Part shown: positions 23,647-35,650 of the stretch, in pieces | How positions within the stretch are numbered: the first letter of the stretch is position 1 | Layout: every line of letters starts with the position of its first letter | NCBI RefSeq assembly: GCF_000276665.1 | Contig: NW_004955448.1 | Span: 740,558 to 804,557, forward strand | Reading direction: 5' to 3' | Source of the DNA: Chinchilla lanigera | Taxonomy: Eukaryota; Chordata; Mammalia; Rodentia; Chinchillidae | Length of the DNA stretch: 64,000 nucleotides | The notes under the pieces: generated by a model | The model's input: only the letters and a program-made list of their open reading frames with translations | Database searches by the model: none | What the model was told of the DNA's origin: nothing | Translations under genes and position numbers: made by a program

Positions 23647-23788
23647 GCCAAGTGAGATGGCTCACACCTGTACTTGGGAGGCTGCGGCAGGAGGATCGTT
23701 GTGAGTTCCAGGCCAGCATGGGCCACATGGTGTGTTCAAGGGCAGCCTGAACTGCACAGCGAGAACCTGTCTTAAAAAAAAAAAAATC
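23647..23788 (+). mobile_element. B1 SINE
   Basis: B1 with a short deletion of the GTAATCCCAGCA segment (CACACCTGTACTTGGGAGGC). Confidence 0.82.
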
Positions 23789-26137
23789 TCACGTCATCAG
23801 GCCTGCCACTTTCCCTATCCCTAAAAATTCCTACCTGATGTTGGAAAGCAGCTAAACACTGTTACTTCTAGTCCACTGCCTGCTCCTGCTCTGGCTTAGG
23901 TAGAAATAGTGAAGAAAAAAAAAATCACCAAAAGAATGAAGTCAAAAATCCCCCCAAGATGATATTATAATCCACACCTGAGTCATTATCAGCAGGTATC
24001 CTGATAAACACTCCCAGAAACTACCATGGAACGCCCTCTCATCGTGCATTGAACAGCCTTAAAGGAAATCTTCGGCACTGGGGAGCAAGCTGCTTTTAGG
24101 GAAAACAGCATCTTTCAGGATTGAAAAGTCTATTTAGACTTTTCTTCCTGTACTCCAATAATAAAACTAAAAAGACATTAGAAACACCCACAATTGAGGA
24201 ACCTGGCTGGCATATCTGTCATATGAATTATCAATATTTCTTGTGGTTCAAAGGAACCTACCACTGGGCCACAGGAAGCATAGGAACTCTCCCCACCTCT
24301 TTCCAGAAATGCTTTCTGTGGGAAAGAAGGAGGCGGGGCGAGGGAAGGAGAAACACAAAAGGGGACAGAAATGGAAAACAAGTCATTCTTTGCAGAACGG
24401 TCTACACACACACACAATTTCATTAAAGCTCATTTAAATATCAAACTAAGAATGTGAGAACTTGTAACTGGTACCTGGAGTTCTGCGTAATTCACATTAT
24501 ATTATAGAACAGAAACTTCATTCCAAATAGAATTATTACCTCAAAGCAGAAAACAGTAATATAACTATTTCCTGCCAAGAAACCTGATCCTGTATGTCTG
24601 AAACAGAATAAACAACTGTTACCCTGAAATAACTGTGCAAGTCCAAATACAAATCCTCAGGGTAAAGGCACAACTGCAGTCACCTTGTAAAGTTATCTCC
24701 TCAGTTTGGAGGGAATTTGGAGGAAAGCTCAGCTAAGCAAAAAAGCACAGTTTATTTCATTTATCTTATTTTCAAAGGGTATGGCTAAGAAATGATTTTA
24801 ATTCACCTTGTACGTATGTCAAACCTCATACCACACAGATACCTGATATCCTACTATTGATTTAATGATAAATATATTACTGTTTATGGGCATCTTTGTA
24901 TATTTTTAAAGTATCAGCTTTAACTGAAAAAGCCATTTACCCTAACACAGCCAGAATCCTCTGCACAGAAAGACCTTTGTACTCATTTCTCTGAAGTTGC
25001 AGAAGCTATACAGCTATCTTGCTTCACATGAATCGTAAGGGGCTGAAGAGTCAGAAAATAAACCAAGGCTTCTCTCCTCAAAGTGTAGCCAGAAAGTGAG
25101 ACGTGCAAACACGGGCTATATTAGTTTAGCAGCACAGAGGAATGAATTCTGCTCTTCTACAGCCAAGCCACGAAAGCAGAGAGAAAACCCTGGGCTCCGC
25201 GACTCACCTGACAGCGCAGCACTGAGCTGACCACAGGACACACGGCAGCGTCCTGCTGACTGAGTGGACAAATGAATACAGGGCCGTTTCACAGAGCACT
25301 TGAATAAGGTCCATTCACAAACACTTACTGTCTCATCTCCCTTCAAGTTTCTTTTCTTCATACTCCGTGACAGACCAAAGATGGCTGCCGACTGTTTGCC
25401 GTTGCTTCCATGAAACACGCCCTCTACTGTCGTAGTCTGACTACTCTGACCAGGAAAACATGGCAGAAGCGACTCCATGGTTTCAGACCAGGCCCTAGAG
25501 ACTGGTAGCTTCGTGTCTCCTTCAGGGTTCTCTCTTGGAGTGCCAAGCTGCTATGTGGTAAGTTCCACTTCTCTGAGAGTGCCACGCCACATGTAAATGT
25601 CCAGGCCTTCATCTTAGCTAAGCCCAGTCTTCCCGCAATTCTCACTACAGTGCCACATACTTAGTGAACGCCATCTTGGACCCTCAATACCAGCCCATCC
25701 ACTCATTCACTACCACTAAGTGACTTCGGTCAGTGTCACAAAAAGCAGAAGAAGCCAATTGGACTCTTTCTAAATTCCTGAGCCACAAAACTGCATGACA
25801 TTCTAATGGCTGTTTCCAGCCACTGAGTTTTGGGATAATTTACTACATGATAATAGGTAATTGGGGCTTTTTCTTTCTCCTTCCTCCTTTCTCTCTTTTT
25901 AAACACTAGCAGCAAAAGCCCAAGGTAGCCATGCTACTCTAACGAAGCCCTTGAACTCTTAAGGACTTTGGCTCTGAAAACAGTGCAGCAGAACACAGGG
26001 AGAAGAAGCCAGACTCCAGTCATGAGGCTTGGCGGAGGGCTTTGGGCCTCTTGTCAGTGCTGCTGGAGGAAGGTTTGCCCTGGAGGCCAGCAGCTACCGC
26101 GGCTGCAGAGCCCCCACCATGCCAAGGAAGGCCATAC

Positions 26138-26331
26138 CTGCCGCATGAGCTCCTCTTGGCGCATTCTGATCCTCTCTCTCTCCATCTGGATCCTCTGGAG
26201 CCGCAGTTTCTGCTGCTGCTGCTGCTGAGTGGTGAGTGCGTTGGGCAGACTCATGAGTCCTGCTGAAGGGTTCTGAGCAGGGTGGTTCAGGGTGGTGGGT
26301 GCCATCTGCGGCTGGTGTTGGTGACTGATCA
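26138..26331 (-). CDS. WWTR1: WWTR1 coding exon with the polyglutamine and coiled-coil segment
   Basis: A 194 bp exon that completes a Val codon (phase 1 entry), encodes 64 residues and leaves in phase 0. The acceptor is CTCCTGCAG/TGATC and the donor CGGCAG/GTATGG. It holds NPSAGLMSLPNALTT, six Gln codons (a pure CAG run), then KLRLQRIQMERERIRMRQEE, the basic coiled coil used for TAZ dimerisation and partner binding. Relative to human TAZ as recalled, three residues (SQQ) are missing between APTTL and NHPAQ. The exon stays in frame, so the predicted full protein would be about 397 residues if the unseen N-terminal exon has the human length. Confidence 0.96.
26210..26227 (-). repeat. WWTR1: CAG6 coding triplet run in WWTR1
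   Basis: Six uninterrupted CTG triplets on the plus strand (CAG on the gene strand) encode the six-Gln stretch before KLRLQR. Confidence 0.95.
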
Positions 26332-26403
26332 CTGCAGGAGGCAAGAACACCCAGGTGATGAATGACCAGGATCTATGATGCCTTATCAAAAAGATACCAT
26401 CAG

Positions 26404-26500
26404 GGATGGGGATGTAGCTCAGCAGCACAGCACCTGCCTGGCAAGTGTGAGGCCCTGAGTTCGATTCCCAGTACCAAAAACCAAACAAACAATACAAAAA
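26404..26500 (+). mobile_element. ID SINE
   Basis: GATGTAGCTCAGCAGCACAG and GAGTTCGATTCCCAGTACC. It lies about 70 bases upstream (in gene sense) of the polyglutamine exon, antisense to the gene. Confidence 0.9.
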
Positions 26501-26697
26501 AACACTATCAGAATGCTTCATACTTTGGAGTACAGATTCCTGAGATTCCTTCCAAAGTACTTTCTGTTAATCATCACTGTTCAAATAATTGTTACCTTAA
26601 TTTGAACTGCGGAAGCACAGATACCAGTCCCCCTCTTGACTCATCTTAGTCTTGGCTTCTGTGCTGTTAGAAGTCCTGTGACACCTTTCTGTTCATG

Positions 26698-26767
26698 TTG
26701 TGCTGGGGATCAAACCGAGGGCCTTACACAGCCATGGAGGTGTTCTACCACAGAGCTACAGCTCCAG
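26698..26767 (-). mobile_element. ID-like SINE remnant
   Basis: Antisense ID of the older type: TGCTGGGGATCAAACCGAGG and CACAGAGCTACAGCTCCAG. Confidence 0.65.
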
Positions 26768-26881
26768 TGGCCTAGAGTACACTTCAAACCTTACACAGAA
26801 CACAGTGTAAAAAATAACCAAACTCCACAAGGGTTATTACAACCTGTGGGAGAGTTTCACCTGGACATCTCGAGGAAGGAT

Positions 26882-27027
26882 AGCTGGGTGTGGCACATGC
26901 CTGCAATGCCAGGAATTCAGAGGCTGAGGCAATAAGATTGTTTTGAGTTTGAGGGCAACCTGCGCTACATAGTGAGTTCAAGGCCAGTCTAAAACTAGAG
27001 TGAGACCCTGTCTCAAAAACACAAAAC
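26882..27027 (+). mobile_element. B1 SINE
   Basis: B1 with AGCTGGGTGTGGCACATGCC head and CCCTGTCTCAAAAACAC end. Confidence 0.85.
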
Positions 27028-27257
27028 CAATCAACCAAACAAAAACCCTGGGGAGAGCTCTTCCCAAAGTATACCCTTGCTGGTCTTCAGAAAATCAGCC
27101 CTACAAGAGACACTCACAAGAAGTTACAATGGAGCCGATGGTGTCTTCCACTGAATTAAGATTTGACCAGTTAGACTAAACATCTCTGGTCATTAATTGT
27201 AGAGTCTGGAAGAGTGGAATTTAACAACAGCTTTGTTTTCAAAGTAAAGCACACATC

Positions 27258-27345
27258 GGGGCTGGGGATTTAGCTCAGCAGCAAAGCGCCTGCCTGGCAA
27301 GTGCAAGGGCGTGAGTTTGATTCCTGGTACCAGAAAAAAAAAAAA
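27258..27345 (+). mobile_element. ID SINE with 16 bp target-site duplication
   Basis: Near-consensus ID flanked by AAGTAAAGCACACATC at 27242-27257 and 27346-27361. Perfect duplication, recent insertion. Confidence 0.94.
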
Positions 27346-27744
27346 AAGTAAAGCACACATCAACAGAGCACATTCACCACAGGAGAGGGGGCTATTCACC
27401 ACAGTATTTTTTTAATAATAGCAAAGGACTAAAAATAATCTTTCCCACCAAAGGGGCACTATGGTGCATCCACTCAGAGACATTCCACAAAGTAATTCTG
27501 AAGAACAAAGATGCTCTGTAGGTATTGCTAGGGAACCCTGACCTAAGAGCAAAACTCCGAGGAACAAACTGCAGCATGCTACTGTTTGTGATTCGAAAAG
27601 AAGAGGCATATTATATATTCATCCGCTGTCTCTGAAGGATCCACTAGACACAGTTAACCGTGGTAGCTCTGCAGAGGGAAGTCTCAGCATTGAGAAAGGG
27701 CCTTCCTTCTCCTGTCCTGCACTATTTAAAGTTTTCCTACGTAC

Positions 27745-27905
27745 ACCCCTGCCCCCAGTACTGGGGACTGAACCCAGGGTCTAGGCACAGTGCTACATTC
27801 CCAGCTCTTTTTTTATTTTTTATTTTGAGGACTCACTAAATTGCCCAGGCTGGGCTTGAACTGGGACCCTCCTATCTCCACCTCCTAGCCGATGTTCCAG
27901 CTTTC
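27745..27905 (-). mobile_element. B1-ID dimeric SINE, degenerate
   Basis: CAGTACTGGGGACTGAACCC (ID half) followed by GCCCAGGCTGGGCTTGAACT (B1 half). Confidence 0.7.
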
Positions 27906-28020
27906 ACTCTGATGCACCCTTGCGTCAGTGAAGACATCGCCCATTTCCGTTATTCCTCTCTGTGGAGACTGACAAAGGCAAAGACTTGACGAGGTCTTCT
28001 CAGACCTGACAACTGCTTAT

Positions 28021-28064
28021 GTGAGGGCAGCTGGGATCGCAGGCATGTACCACCACGCCTGGCT
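28021..28064 (-). mobile_element. B1 SINE fragment
   Basis: Only the antisense B1 head remains: AGCTGGGATCGCAGGCATGT, then CCACCACGCCTGGC. Confidence 0.65.
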
Positions 28065-28254
28065 GTGCATGCACTTATTATTTATGTAAAACCAAATGAA
28101 AATACAAGTAAAAAATAATCCCATAAAACAAAACCAAAACATGGCCCTGTTGGCATCAAACTTGATATTTTCTTGTTGTAATGAAACAGGGTAACTCTCC
28201 AATTACTCAAAAAGCAGTAAGTGAGGCTCAGAATATGATCAAGATCATCACAGT

Positions 28255-28395
28255 TTAGATTCTGCTTGGTACAAGGCTCTGTGTGGAGATGAGGAAACCA
28301 AAACCCAGACAAGGAAGAACTTGATCAAGGTCATAAGCTGATCAGTGCCTTAGAAGCCAGATGCCCTGACTCCATCAGGTGCCCACAATTTAACT
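28255..28395 (-). mobile_element. MIR remnant (antisense)
   Basis: GGAGATGAGGAAACCAAAAC, TTGATCAAGGTCATAAGCTG and AGAAGCCAGATGCCCTGAC follow the reverse MIR order. Confidence 0.65.
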
Positions 28396-28648
28396 CGTGC
28401 TCTGCTCCGTCTAGTTGTTGAATTTCCAGCTGGTACTGAGCCCTGAGAGTGGATCTCATGAACTTCATGTCTTCAAAACCACTGAGAGACAGTGGGGTTG
28501 GGCCAGGAAACCCAGTGCAGAAACAAGGACCCCAGGGAAGCATGAGAAGACAAACTATCTACGTTTGTGAGGAAGAAAATATTCTTTGGGATAATATTCC
28601 AGAACACTGCAGGGAGAAAACAGTATTTCCGCTAAGAAAAGAAGAAGA

Positions 28649-28800
28649 AGCCAGGCCTGGTGGCACATGCCTGTAATCCTAGCACTCAGGAGGCTGAGAC
28701 AGGAGGATCATTACATGTTCAAGACTAGCCTGGGCTACAATGTGGGCTCAAGGCCAGCCCAAACTGCATAGTGAGACCCTGTCTGAAAAGACAAAAAGAT
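28649..28800 (+). mobile_element. B1 SINE
   Basis: Full-length B1 (GCCAGGCCTGGTGGCACATG to CTGAAAAGACAAAAAG). Its tail runs directly into the polypurine tract. Confidence 0.87.
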
Positions 28801-29033
28801 TAAAAAAGGGAAGAAGAAGGAGAAGGAGGAGGAGAAGGCGGAGAAGGAGGAGGAGAAGAAGGAGAACGGGGAGGAGGAGAAGGAGGAGAAGGAGAAGAAG
28901 GAGAAGAAGGAGAAGGGGAAGGAGAAGGAGGAGAAAAAGGAAAAGAAGGAAAAGAAGGAGAAGGAGAAGAGGAGGAGGAGGAGGAGGAGGAACAGGAACA
29001 GGAAGAGGAAGAGGAAGAAGAAGAAGAGGAAAA
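28801..29033. repeat. Polypurine (GAAGGA-type) tract of about 230 bp
   Basis: Almost uninterrupted purines on the plus strand in GGA, GAA and GAAGGA units. Only a few T or C interruptions occur (for example at 28867 and near 28991-28997). On the WWTR1 transcript it is a long polypyrimidine tract. Mirror-symmetric parts could adopt triplex (H-DNA) structure. Confidence 0.93.
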
Positions 29034-29916
29034 AAATATTCTCACAGAATCTAAAAGCAGTTATCTAAGGCCAAACTGGATAATGGACAGACTGCCACAA
29101 ACTGCCTCACTGGCAGCTGTCAGATCTGAGAAGACCTCATCAGTACCAGGCCTATGCCAGTCCCCACAGAGAGAAACAACCTAAACAGAAGACACCTCCA
29201 TTGAGGCAAGACCAAAACTAAAGCTGGACCATCCTCCCCTCCACATGTCCAAAAAGTCAGAATTTAAATTTAGACTTCATTTATCTTTTGCCTCCCCCTT
29301 TTTAAAAATTACTTTTCTCTTCTGTGTTTGGAAATTGATAAAACCATACTCTTGATTGGCAATATTTGATATAAAAGAAAACAAGAAAAGCAAGCTCCAC
29401 AGCGTCTGAGATACAAAAACCCTTGTGATCCACAACTGTCCTTGGCAAGGCAAGCAGTCCAAGTGAGAACAGGGTGGGCGGGGGTTCATTCACCATGGGC
29501 CCGATCCTCTGGTCTATGGCCTAAACAACGTACACAGAGGGTCCCCTGACTCACTCCAGCAAACACACCCTGTCACTTCCACAAAGCCCTGAGAGTGAAC
29601 CATGTTCAAGGCAGGAAGCATCCTGGATTCAGTTCTAAGCCAATGCATCACTGCTCTATAAGAAGCAAACGTAAAAATAGGTAGACTTTACTTGTGAACT
29701 TCTGCCTTCTGCACCAGGCCACAGAGAGGGACAGCCCACAGAGAAAGCGCTCTGGCAGCTTCCCCCACCCAGGAGCTGCAGACACAGAGGGAGGCCAGGG
29801 AGTCGGCACGCCTCCTGGAATGTTTGACAAACATCTTCTTGGCCTCAGAGAGGTTCAGTGGCTTGCTCTTCTGTATCTTAGGCTCACTTCCCTCATTTTT
29901 AAAATAGGTTTTGGTT

Positions 29917-29950
29917 ACACACACCCACACACACACACTCTCACATGTGT
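29917..29950. repeat. (CA)n-rich simple repeat
   Basis: ACACACCCACACACACACAC-like run ending in a TGTGTGTG stretch, making a small imperfect inverted repeat. Confidence 0.75.
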
Positions 29951-31339
29951 GTGCACGCCAAGGGAGGAAAACGAGACCATAAGGTTTAGGCTCAACTGCA
30001 AAACCATCACAGGCCTGCACAGGGCTGGCTCTGAGAAGACCACGGAAACGACAACCAGCGCTCGGAGGGCCAGAAGTCCCACCTCCACCCTCAAAAGTCA
30101 CAGAAAGCCCTTAACTCCTGTCAAGTCTTCCTTCCTTGCACTTGAGTCTAGGAGAGCAAAGAGGAACACCTTGCCACTCTGCTATGTGTTCCCTGTCACT
30201 CTCAGCTTCTCCCCTTCTTACAACAACTTCTTGCTGAGGTGTCCCTACTGGCATTCTGAAGGGAGCTTGTGGTTCTGCCAACGTGTTGGAGGCACAATTC
30301 CATTTAACTGATCGGGTATGTCCTCTGAGACTCCCTCCTCTGGGTAGCTTCTTCCTTTCTGCTCTATCGGTAATGGAGAGGTTACACACGGCTCCCCGTG
30401 GTTCAGTAATTTAATAAAAATATATCCACAAGCATCCAAATCATTAAAACAAATGACTGAATGAATAAATAAACAAATGAGGGGAGAAGAGCCAAATCCC
30501 TGGTACAGAAGAATTCCAACCAGTTTATGAAGAAGGCCCCCCTTGCTTGTCCCAGTTCACCTGGGTCCCCAGGACAAAAGCACAGTGCTAACTCCACGAA
30601 TGTCCCCAGCAAGGGGGATGGTTTGTCACCTACGCCTTTGACTGACCCCAGCCCTAAGGCCAGGTCACAGCAGCACAATCCAAATTTCTCCTCACACCTA
30701 ATGTGTTCTCTTAAAAACAGAAGGAGGTGATGCTATAAAACAGCCATTTAATATTTAGAACTAAGATCAGGGGACCCAGAGTACTGCACAGTATGTCCTC
30801 CCTCATAACGTGCCCCGTTTTGTACGCATGTTACCGTCAGGTAGTTAGAGCAGGAAAATTTCACATCCACTTCCCTGTAAGTTTTCAAGGCAATCAAGGA
30901 CTACTCAGGACACTGTTTAATCACCTGCAAATGCACATTTGGTTGTGTGAAGGTCCGGGAAGTCTGTGCTGTTAAACCCTGATGGAGCCGTCCGTCTCAG
31001 GTGAAGCTCTCCTAGTAAATGCTGAGCTCTTCTCTCTGCAACTCAAACTACCTCTTCATTCTTCCTGAGGGCTAGCATTACGCTGCTTCTCAACAAGGCC
31101 TAGGAAGGGGACAAGTGTTTTCTCAGCCCCTCAGAACCAACACCGTGATGCGCATGTCCCTTTCTTCTGAGAACAGAAAAAGAACTTTAGCAAGTTTCAA
31201 ATCTGACTGGCTGGAGCACAGTGGGCTGGAAACACATTCCCCCATGCGCTGTAGGGTTCTGGGCCAGGAATTGGTAACAAAACATCAGTTTCATTTAAAA
31301 ATGATAACTATAGACACTTGTTCTAGTGAACACTATAAT

Positions 31340-31430
31340 GGGGCTGGGGATGCAGCTCAGAAGCAGAGTGCCTGCCGAGCTTGTGCAAGGGCCCTGGGCT
31401 GCTTTACCAACACCAGGAAGGCGGGAAGGA
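31340..31430 (+). mobile_element. ID SINE, diverged
   Basis: GGGGCTGGGGATGCAGCTCA head and TGCCTGCCGAGCTTGTGCAA; box B is poorly preserved. Confidence 0.7.
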
Positions 31431-31544
31431 GACAGGCAGGGACAAACCGGAATGCCCCCATACAACGGCCCCTCTCCAGCCTAGCAGTGAACCTAGCCCT
31501 TCACACTGAGCTGCGCAGATGCCAGCCCCAATCCCTTTTTTATT

Positions 31545-31757
31545 TGTTTTAAAACAGGATCTCCCTAAGTCACTTAGGCGAGGCCAGAACCTGTGATCCT
31601 TCTAACTCAGCCTCCCAGAACGGTGGAATTAGTAACAGGCCCACACGAGCGCACTGCACGGGGAACTGGTTTTGTTTGTGCCAGCAGTACCAGGATGGAG
31701 CCCAGGCCCTCACACTGCTTGGCTACTGCTCTGCCCCTGAGCTGCAACTCCAGCCTA
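31545..31757 (-). mobile_element. B1 and ID remnants (antisense)
   Basis: B1-like AACAGGATCTCCCTAAGTCA and TCAGCCTCCCAGAACGGTGG, followed by ID-like GCAGTACCAGGATGGAGCCC and CCTGAGCTGCAACTCCAGCC. Old copies. Confidence 0.6.
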
Positions 31758-33619
31758 ATCCACTTTTTCTCTTGAGGACACAGTGTAACCACTCGTTACC
31801 TTATGATCTTCTAACAGCGTTTCATGGGTACTAGATTCTAGCTGCGGCTCCCTCCTTACTTCCGAAGTACACCTGCCGGGTGGGGGCTCATTTCATTTGG
31901 CTCTGCGTTATTATTAATGGTTCACAAACGCATCGCAGTCCCCACATTACAGGTAGGGGCCGTGTACTTGTCCTATGTGCTGTCACCACGAACGTTCAGG
32001 CTGCATGGAATCTCAGTCCATGTAGACCTGTGTCTCTCAACCGGTGGGAGATCTCCCTGCACAGTCCTGTGTCTAGCTGGGAGGAGAGACTGCCTCTGTG
32101 TCCAGAGGCTCACGCTAGGGCCAGCAGACAGGAAGCAGTTAAAGGTCAGCCCCTTTGACTATCTTCCCCAAATTCTGTTGGGCTCACTTCCATTCTACTT
32201 TTCCTACAGGCATTTCTCAACTGTCACGGTGAAATTTTAAACAAATTTTTTTAAGTAGGTTGAACCAGCACAGCTTTAGGAGACTAGACACTAACTGGGC
32301 TGAGCTGCTCCCTGCATCCTGAGATTCTGGCGTGGGGCCTGGGGACACACTTTAAAACCAGCGATTCCAACGAATGCCCTCACTTTAGAGATGCAGACAC
32401 GAGATGGTGAAATGACTCAGCACGAGTCACACGAAGGGCCCTGGAGAGCTGGGCTGATGGAGCCGGAGGATGCTATCACAGCCTGGTCCCGCCCACCTTT
32501 GGGAGCCAAAAACATCTGCTAAGTTAAACTGGGTAACAAGGATAACTAGCTCCTTTTCGCTATCTCACGAAGAAGCCTAATGTAGACTAATTTAATGAAC
32601 TTATTGTCTTTAAAGAGATAAAGCCAACCAATGAATCACACCCTGTCCGCATGACTTAGTTTTAAAGAAAACGGTATGGAACTTTGTTCTTTAATCCTCT
32701 CCTTCTCCTGAAAAAAGTCAAGAAACCTTGAGAAGTTACATTTCAGGAAGGGTCCTACTGGGAGGAGAAGCACTAGCATCAGATGACTGGGACGTTTCAG
32801 TGTCCAGTGAGTCAAACAGTCCGCTGCAGGACGCGTGCCGTGGGCTCACCACCACTGAGACCTCTGGCTACAGTGGCTTTTGGCAATAACGGTCTACAAC
32901 TGGGAGAGGCCAAATATATAGGTGTAAATCTTTTCTGACTTACGTGCGGGCCCAGCCACGCCGTGTTTGTAATGTTTCAGCATGAAGAGTGTCTGGGTGC
33001 AGCTGCAGGCCTTTCCTCTGTTTATGGGCTGTCCGTGGCTTAACTGACAAACTGGCCAGTGTCAGGTGTCTCACAGCCCTGTCTGATGGAAAACACATGT
33101 CTACCAGAGGTAGGAAGAAAAGCCAGCCACAGTCCAGCTTTGACTCAGTCGCGATACATGAAGGGGAAAAAGGCTGCAGACGCGCCTTTTGCCTTCCTTG
33201 TGTCTCTCTCGGCTCCTGCCAACAATGAGCCGCTTGTTTCTCTTATTTCCCAGAAACAGTATTAGTCGTCCAACAAGGTCAGCAAAAAAAGCGGCTTTTC
33301 ACTTCAGGGTGTGTTTGGTTCCAAAAATCTGTAAAGTATTAAACCAAGAAATTGCACTATCCCAACTTCACACTGAAGCCTTTATTCCAAGTCCGGGTGA
33401 GAATAACCGTAAGGAAATTTCTCAGCCGGCTCGGCTGATAAGGCACAGAGCTCTGGGAAGGAATCCTTTCGTGGCCTGTTTCAATCCTTACAACCACTTT
33501 CAGGTGCTCGAAAGCCTGACAGACGGGTGCTGGTTCTCCTAACACCCCAAACCTTTCTAGTTTTAGACTCCTAAGCCCAACCTGCAGGTACTTCACTGGA
33601 AACCTTGAATTTTTGTTTC

Positions 33620-33766
33620 ATTCTGTTTTGTTTTGAGACAGGGTCTCACTATGTAGCGCAGGCTGGCCTTGAACTCAGTACGTAATCGAGGCGGCTCTTG
33701 AACTCATGGCAGTCCTGCCTCAGCCTCCTGAGGCTATCATTACAGGCATACATCACTATACTCGGT
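33620..33766 (-). mobile_element. B1 SINE
   Basis: Antisense B1: TTTTGAGACAGGGTCTCACT at the left and CATACATCACTATACTCGG at the right. Confidence 0.85.
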
Positions 33767-34038
33767 AGAAATTTTAAGTTTTTAGCACCAAGAGATTATT
33801 TTCCTATCCTGTTTGCCCATGCAAACAGTAATCTGACCTACAAATCAGTGTGCAAGTAACTGGCCAACTGTTCTGCTAGATGTAAAACCTGAAATGCCTA
33901 TAGCACCAGTTTGTATGCTTTTCTAGTAAATACATTACCCAGAATGTATAGTTTACTGACATATAAAGGATCTAGACATAGGTTCTCATTATAATATATA
34001 TAGAGAAAAAAACTAGAAAACTCCTACATCTTTATGGG

Positions 34039-34195
34039 TTTTTTCTGTTTTTGTTTTTTAAGACAGGATTTCCCCACGTAGTTCAGGCTGGCCTTGAACT
34101 CACTATGTTGCCCAGGCTGGCCTCGAACTTGCAGCAATCTTCCCACCTCAGCCTCCTGAGTATTGGCATTATAGACATATACAACCATACTCAGC
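34039..34195 (-). mobile_element. B1 SINE
   Basis: Antisense B1 with both copies of the internal duplication (CAGGCTGGCCTTGAACTCAC and CAGGCTGGCCTCGAACTTGC). Confidence 0.87.
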
Positions 34196-34317
34196 TTCTT
34201 CTGAATTTTTTACTATAAAGAAACCATCTTTCTTCCATCTCAAAGAGCAGCAGTATGTACTACCTTGATTCCATCTGATTGCAGGGCTATCTCAAGACTT
34301 ATCAAAAGTGGACTGTG

Positions 34318-34475
34318 GTCAGGGACAGTGGCTCATGCCTGCAATCCCAGCACTTAGGAGGCTGAGGCAGGAAGATCAAAAGTTTGAGGCCTGCCTGGGC
34401 TTCACAGTGAGTTCCAGACCAATCTGGACTACACAGTGAGGCTGTCTCAAAAAAGCCAGAAAAAAAAAAAAAAAA
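34318..34475 (+). mobile_element. B1 SINE
   Basis: B1 head CAGGGACAGTGGCTCATGCC, with an A16-type tail at 34459-34475. Confidence 0.87.
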
Positions 34476-35354
34476 TATGGAGTGGGGGAGGCCTGCAGCA
34501 GGAAGCACATCCCATGGAGCAAGTACATTTAGCAAACAATGACCTAACTTGGAAAAATGTGGAAACCGGGGGCCTCACTTGCCGCTTGACAAAGTTATCT
34601 CTGCGATACTGAGTTTAATCCCATGCTCACGGCACAACAGCAGAACCAAAACTGTCATATTCTCTGCAGACAATAGGTATACTTCTTTCCCCGGCAGGAA
34701 ATGGAAATTCTGATTCATGCATTTATTTTCATTAGTTGGGAGAGAGTTTATGGTAGCTTTTTATTGGTTAGATTTGCTGAATGATTTTAAAACTACTCCA
34801 GGTGCAAAGCGTGGTAACCCAAACTAAATAACAGAAAATGAATCCACAGCTGTGTTCCACAAGGAGCAAAAGAAATATTTCCAGTGTGAACTGCTAGCTT
34901 TTAATTTCTCTTCCCTACAATATGCCATTTTAGTAAACATTTTTATTACTTAAAGAGGTCCTGTAATTGACACTAAGACTCTGAGAGCCTCTCAAAGAGA
35001 ACTTGCAATTAGTAATCAAACATGGAAAATTATCCAGTTCAGAAGGAATCACAGAAATGCAAATTAAGAGCTATTCTTCAGCAATCAAATTAACAAAGAT
35101 AATAATGCAATTACGGGTGTTTTGCATTGGACCGAGACCACTCAGAATAAAGTAAACAAGAGTTTAACCAAGAAATTTGGTAAAACTCAAATTCTGAGAA
35201 TTTGTGCAGGTATTCACTGAGGACTGTCCCCATAGATCTTACAGGACTTCTACAGACTCCCTCAAAATTAACTGCCTTTGAAATGAAATAGCGTCAGAGT
35301 ATTAATACTGGTGATAGGTGCGTGACAGAACTTCACCGATATTTTTCTTTCAAG

Positions 35355-35650
35355 CGCTCCACCATTCACTGCACGATTCACCCCCGGGTATTAGGTACTA
35401 GAGACAGTGATGAGCGAGATGGCAAGGTCCCTCCCCTCAGAAAATTACAAAAGACATGTAAAAGCAGACCAACAGCATAATTTCACCAACAAGAGCTCTG
35501 AACAAACAAATGAGATATGTTGTGCAGGGAAGGTAAGGAAGGCCTCTTTGAAATGTGTCATCTTAAAAAATCTGAATGAAGTATGAAAATCAGGGCAGTG
35601 GACATGGCAGGGCAAGGGGCGGCAAGGGGGAAGCCTTGAGGGTGGCTGCG
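35355..35650 (+). mobile_element. L2-like ancient repeat
   Basis: ATTCACTGCACGATTCACCC, GGTACTAGAGACAGTGATGA and AAGGTCCCTCCCCTCAGAAA resemble the L2 3' end. Very diverged. Confidence 0.45.

Larger units (their letters stand above)
13696..26137 (-). other. WWTR1: WWTR1 12.4 kb intron
   Basis: This large intron contains B1, ID and B1-ID dimers, MIR fragments near 18.3-18.8 kb and an ancient L1-like 3' end near 21.9-22.2 kb. SINE-free stretches at about 13696-15236, 19236-21571 and 23789-26137 are unique-looking sequence with no exon signature. No open frame has a recognisable domain. Confidence 0.85.

Noticed and set aside
28740..29054. Arginine/glycine-rich and serine/proline-rich open frames
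   Set aside because: They are translations of the polypurine repeat and its complement, not genes.
29694..30311. 205-codon open frame, the longest in the window
   Set aside because: No recognisable domain, no Kozak or promoter context, overlapping long frames on the other strand, and it lies in an intron. Probably chance.
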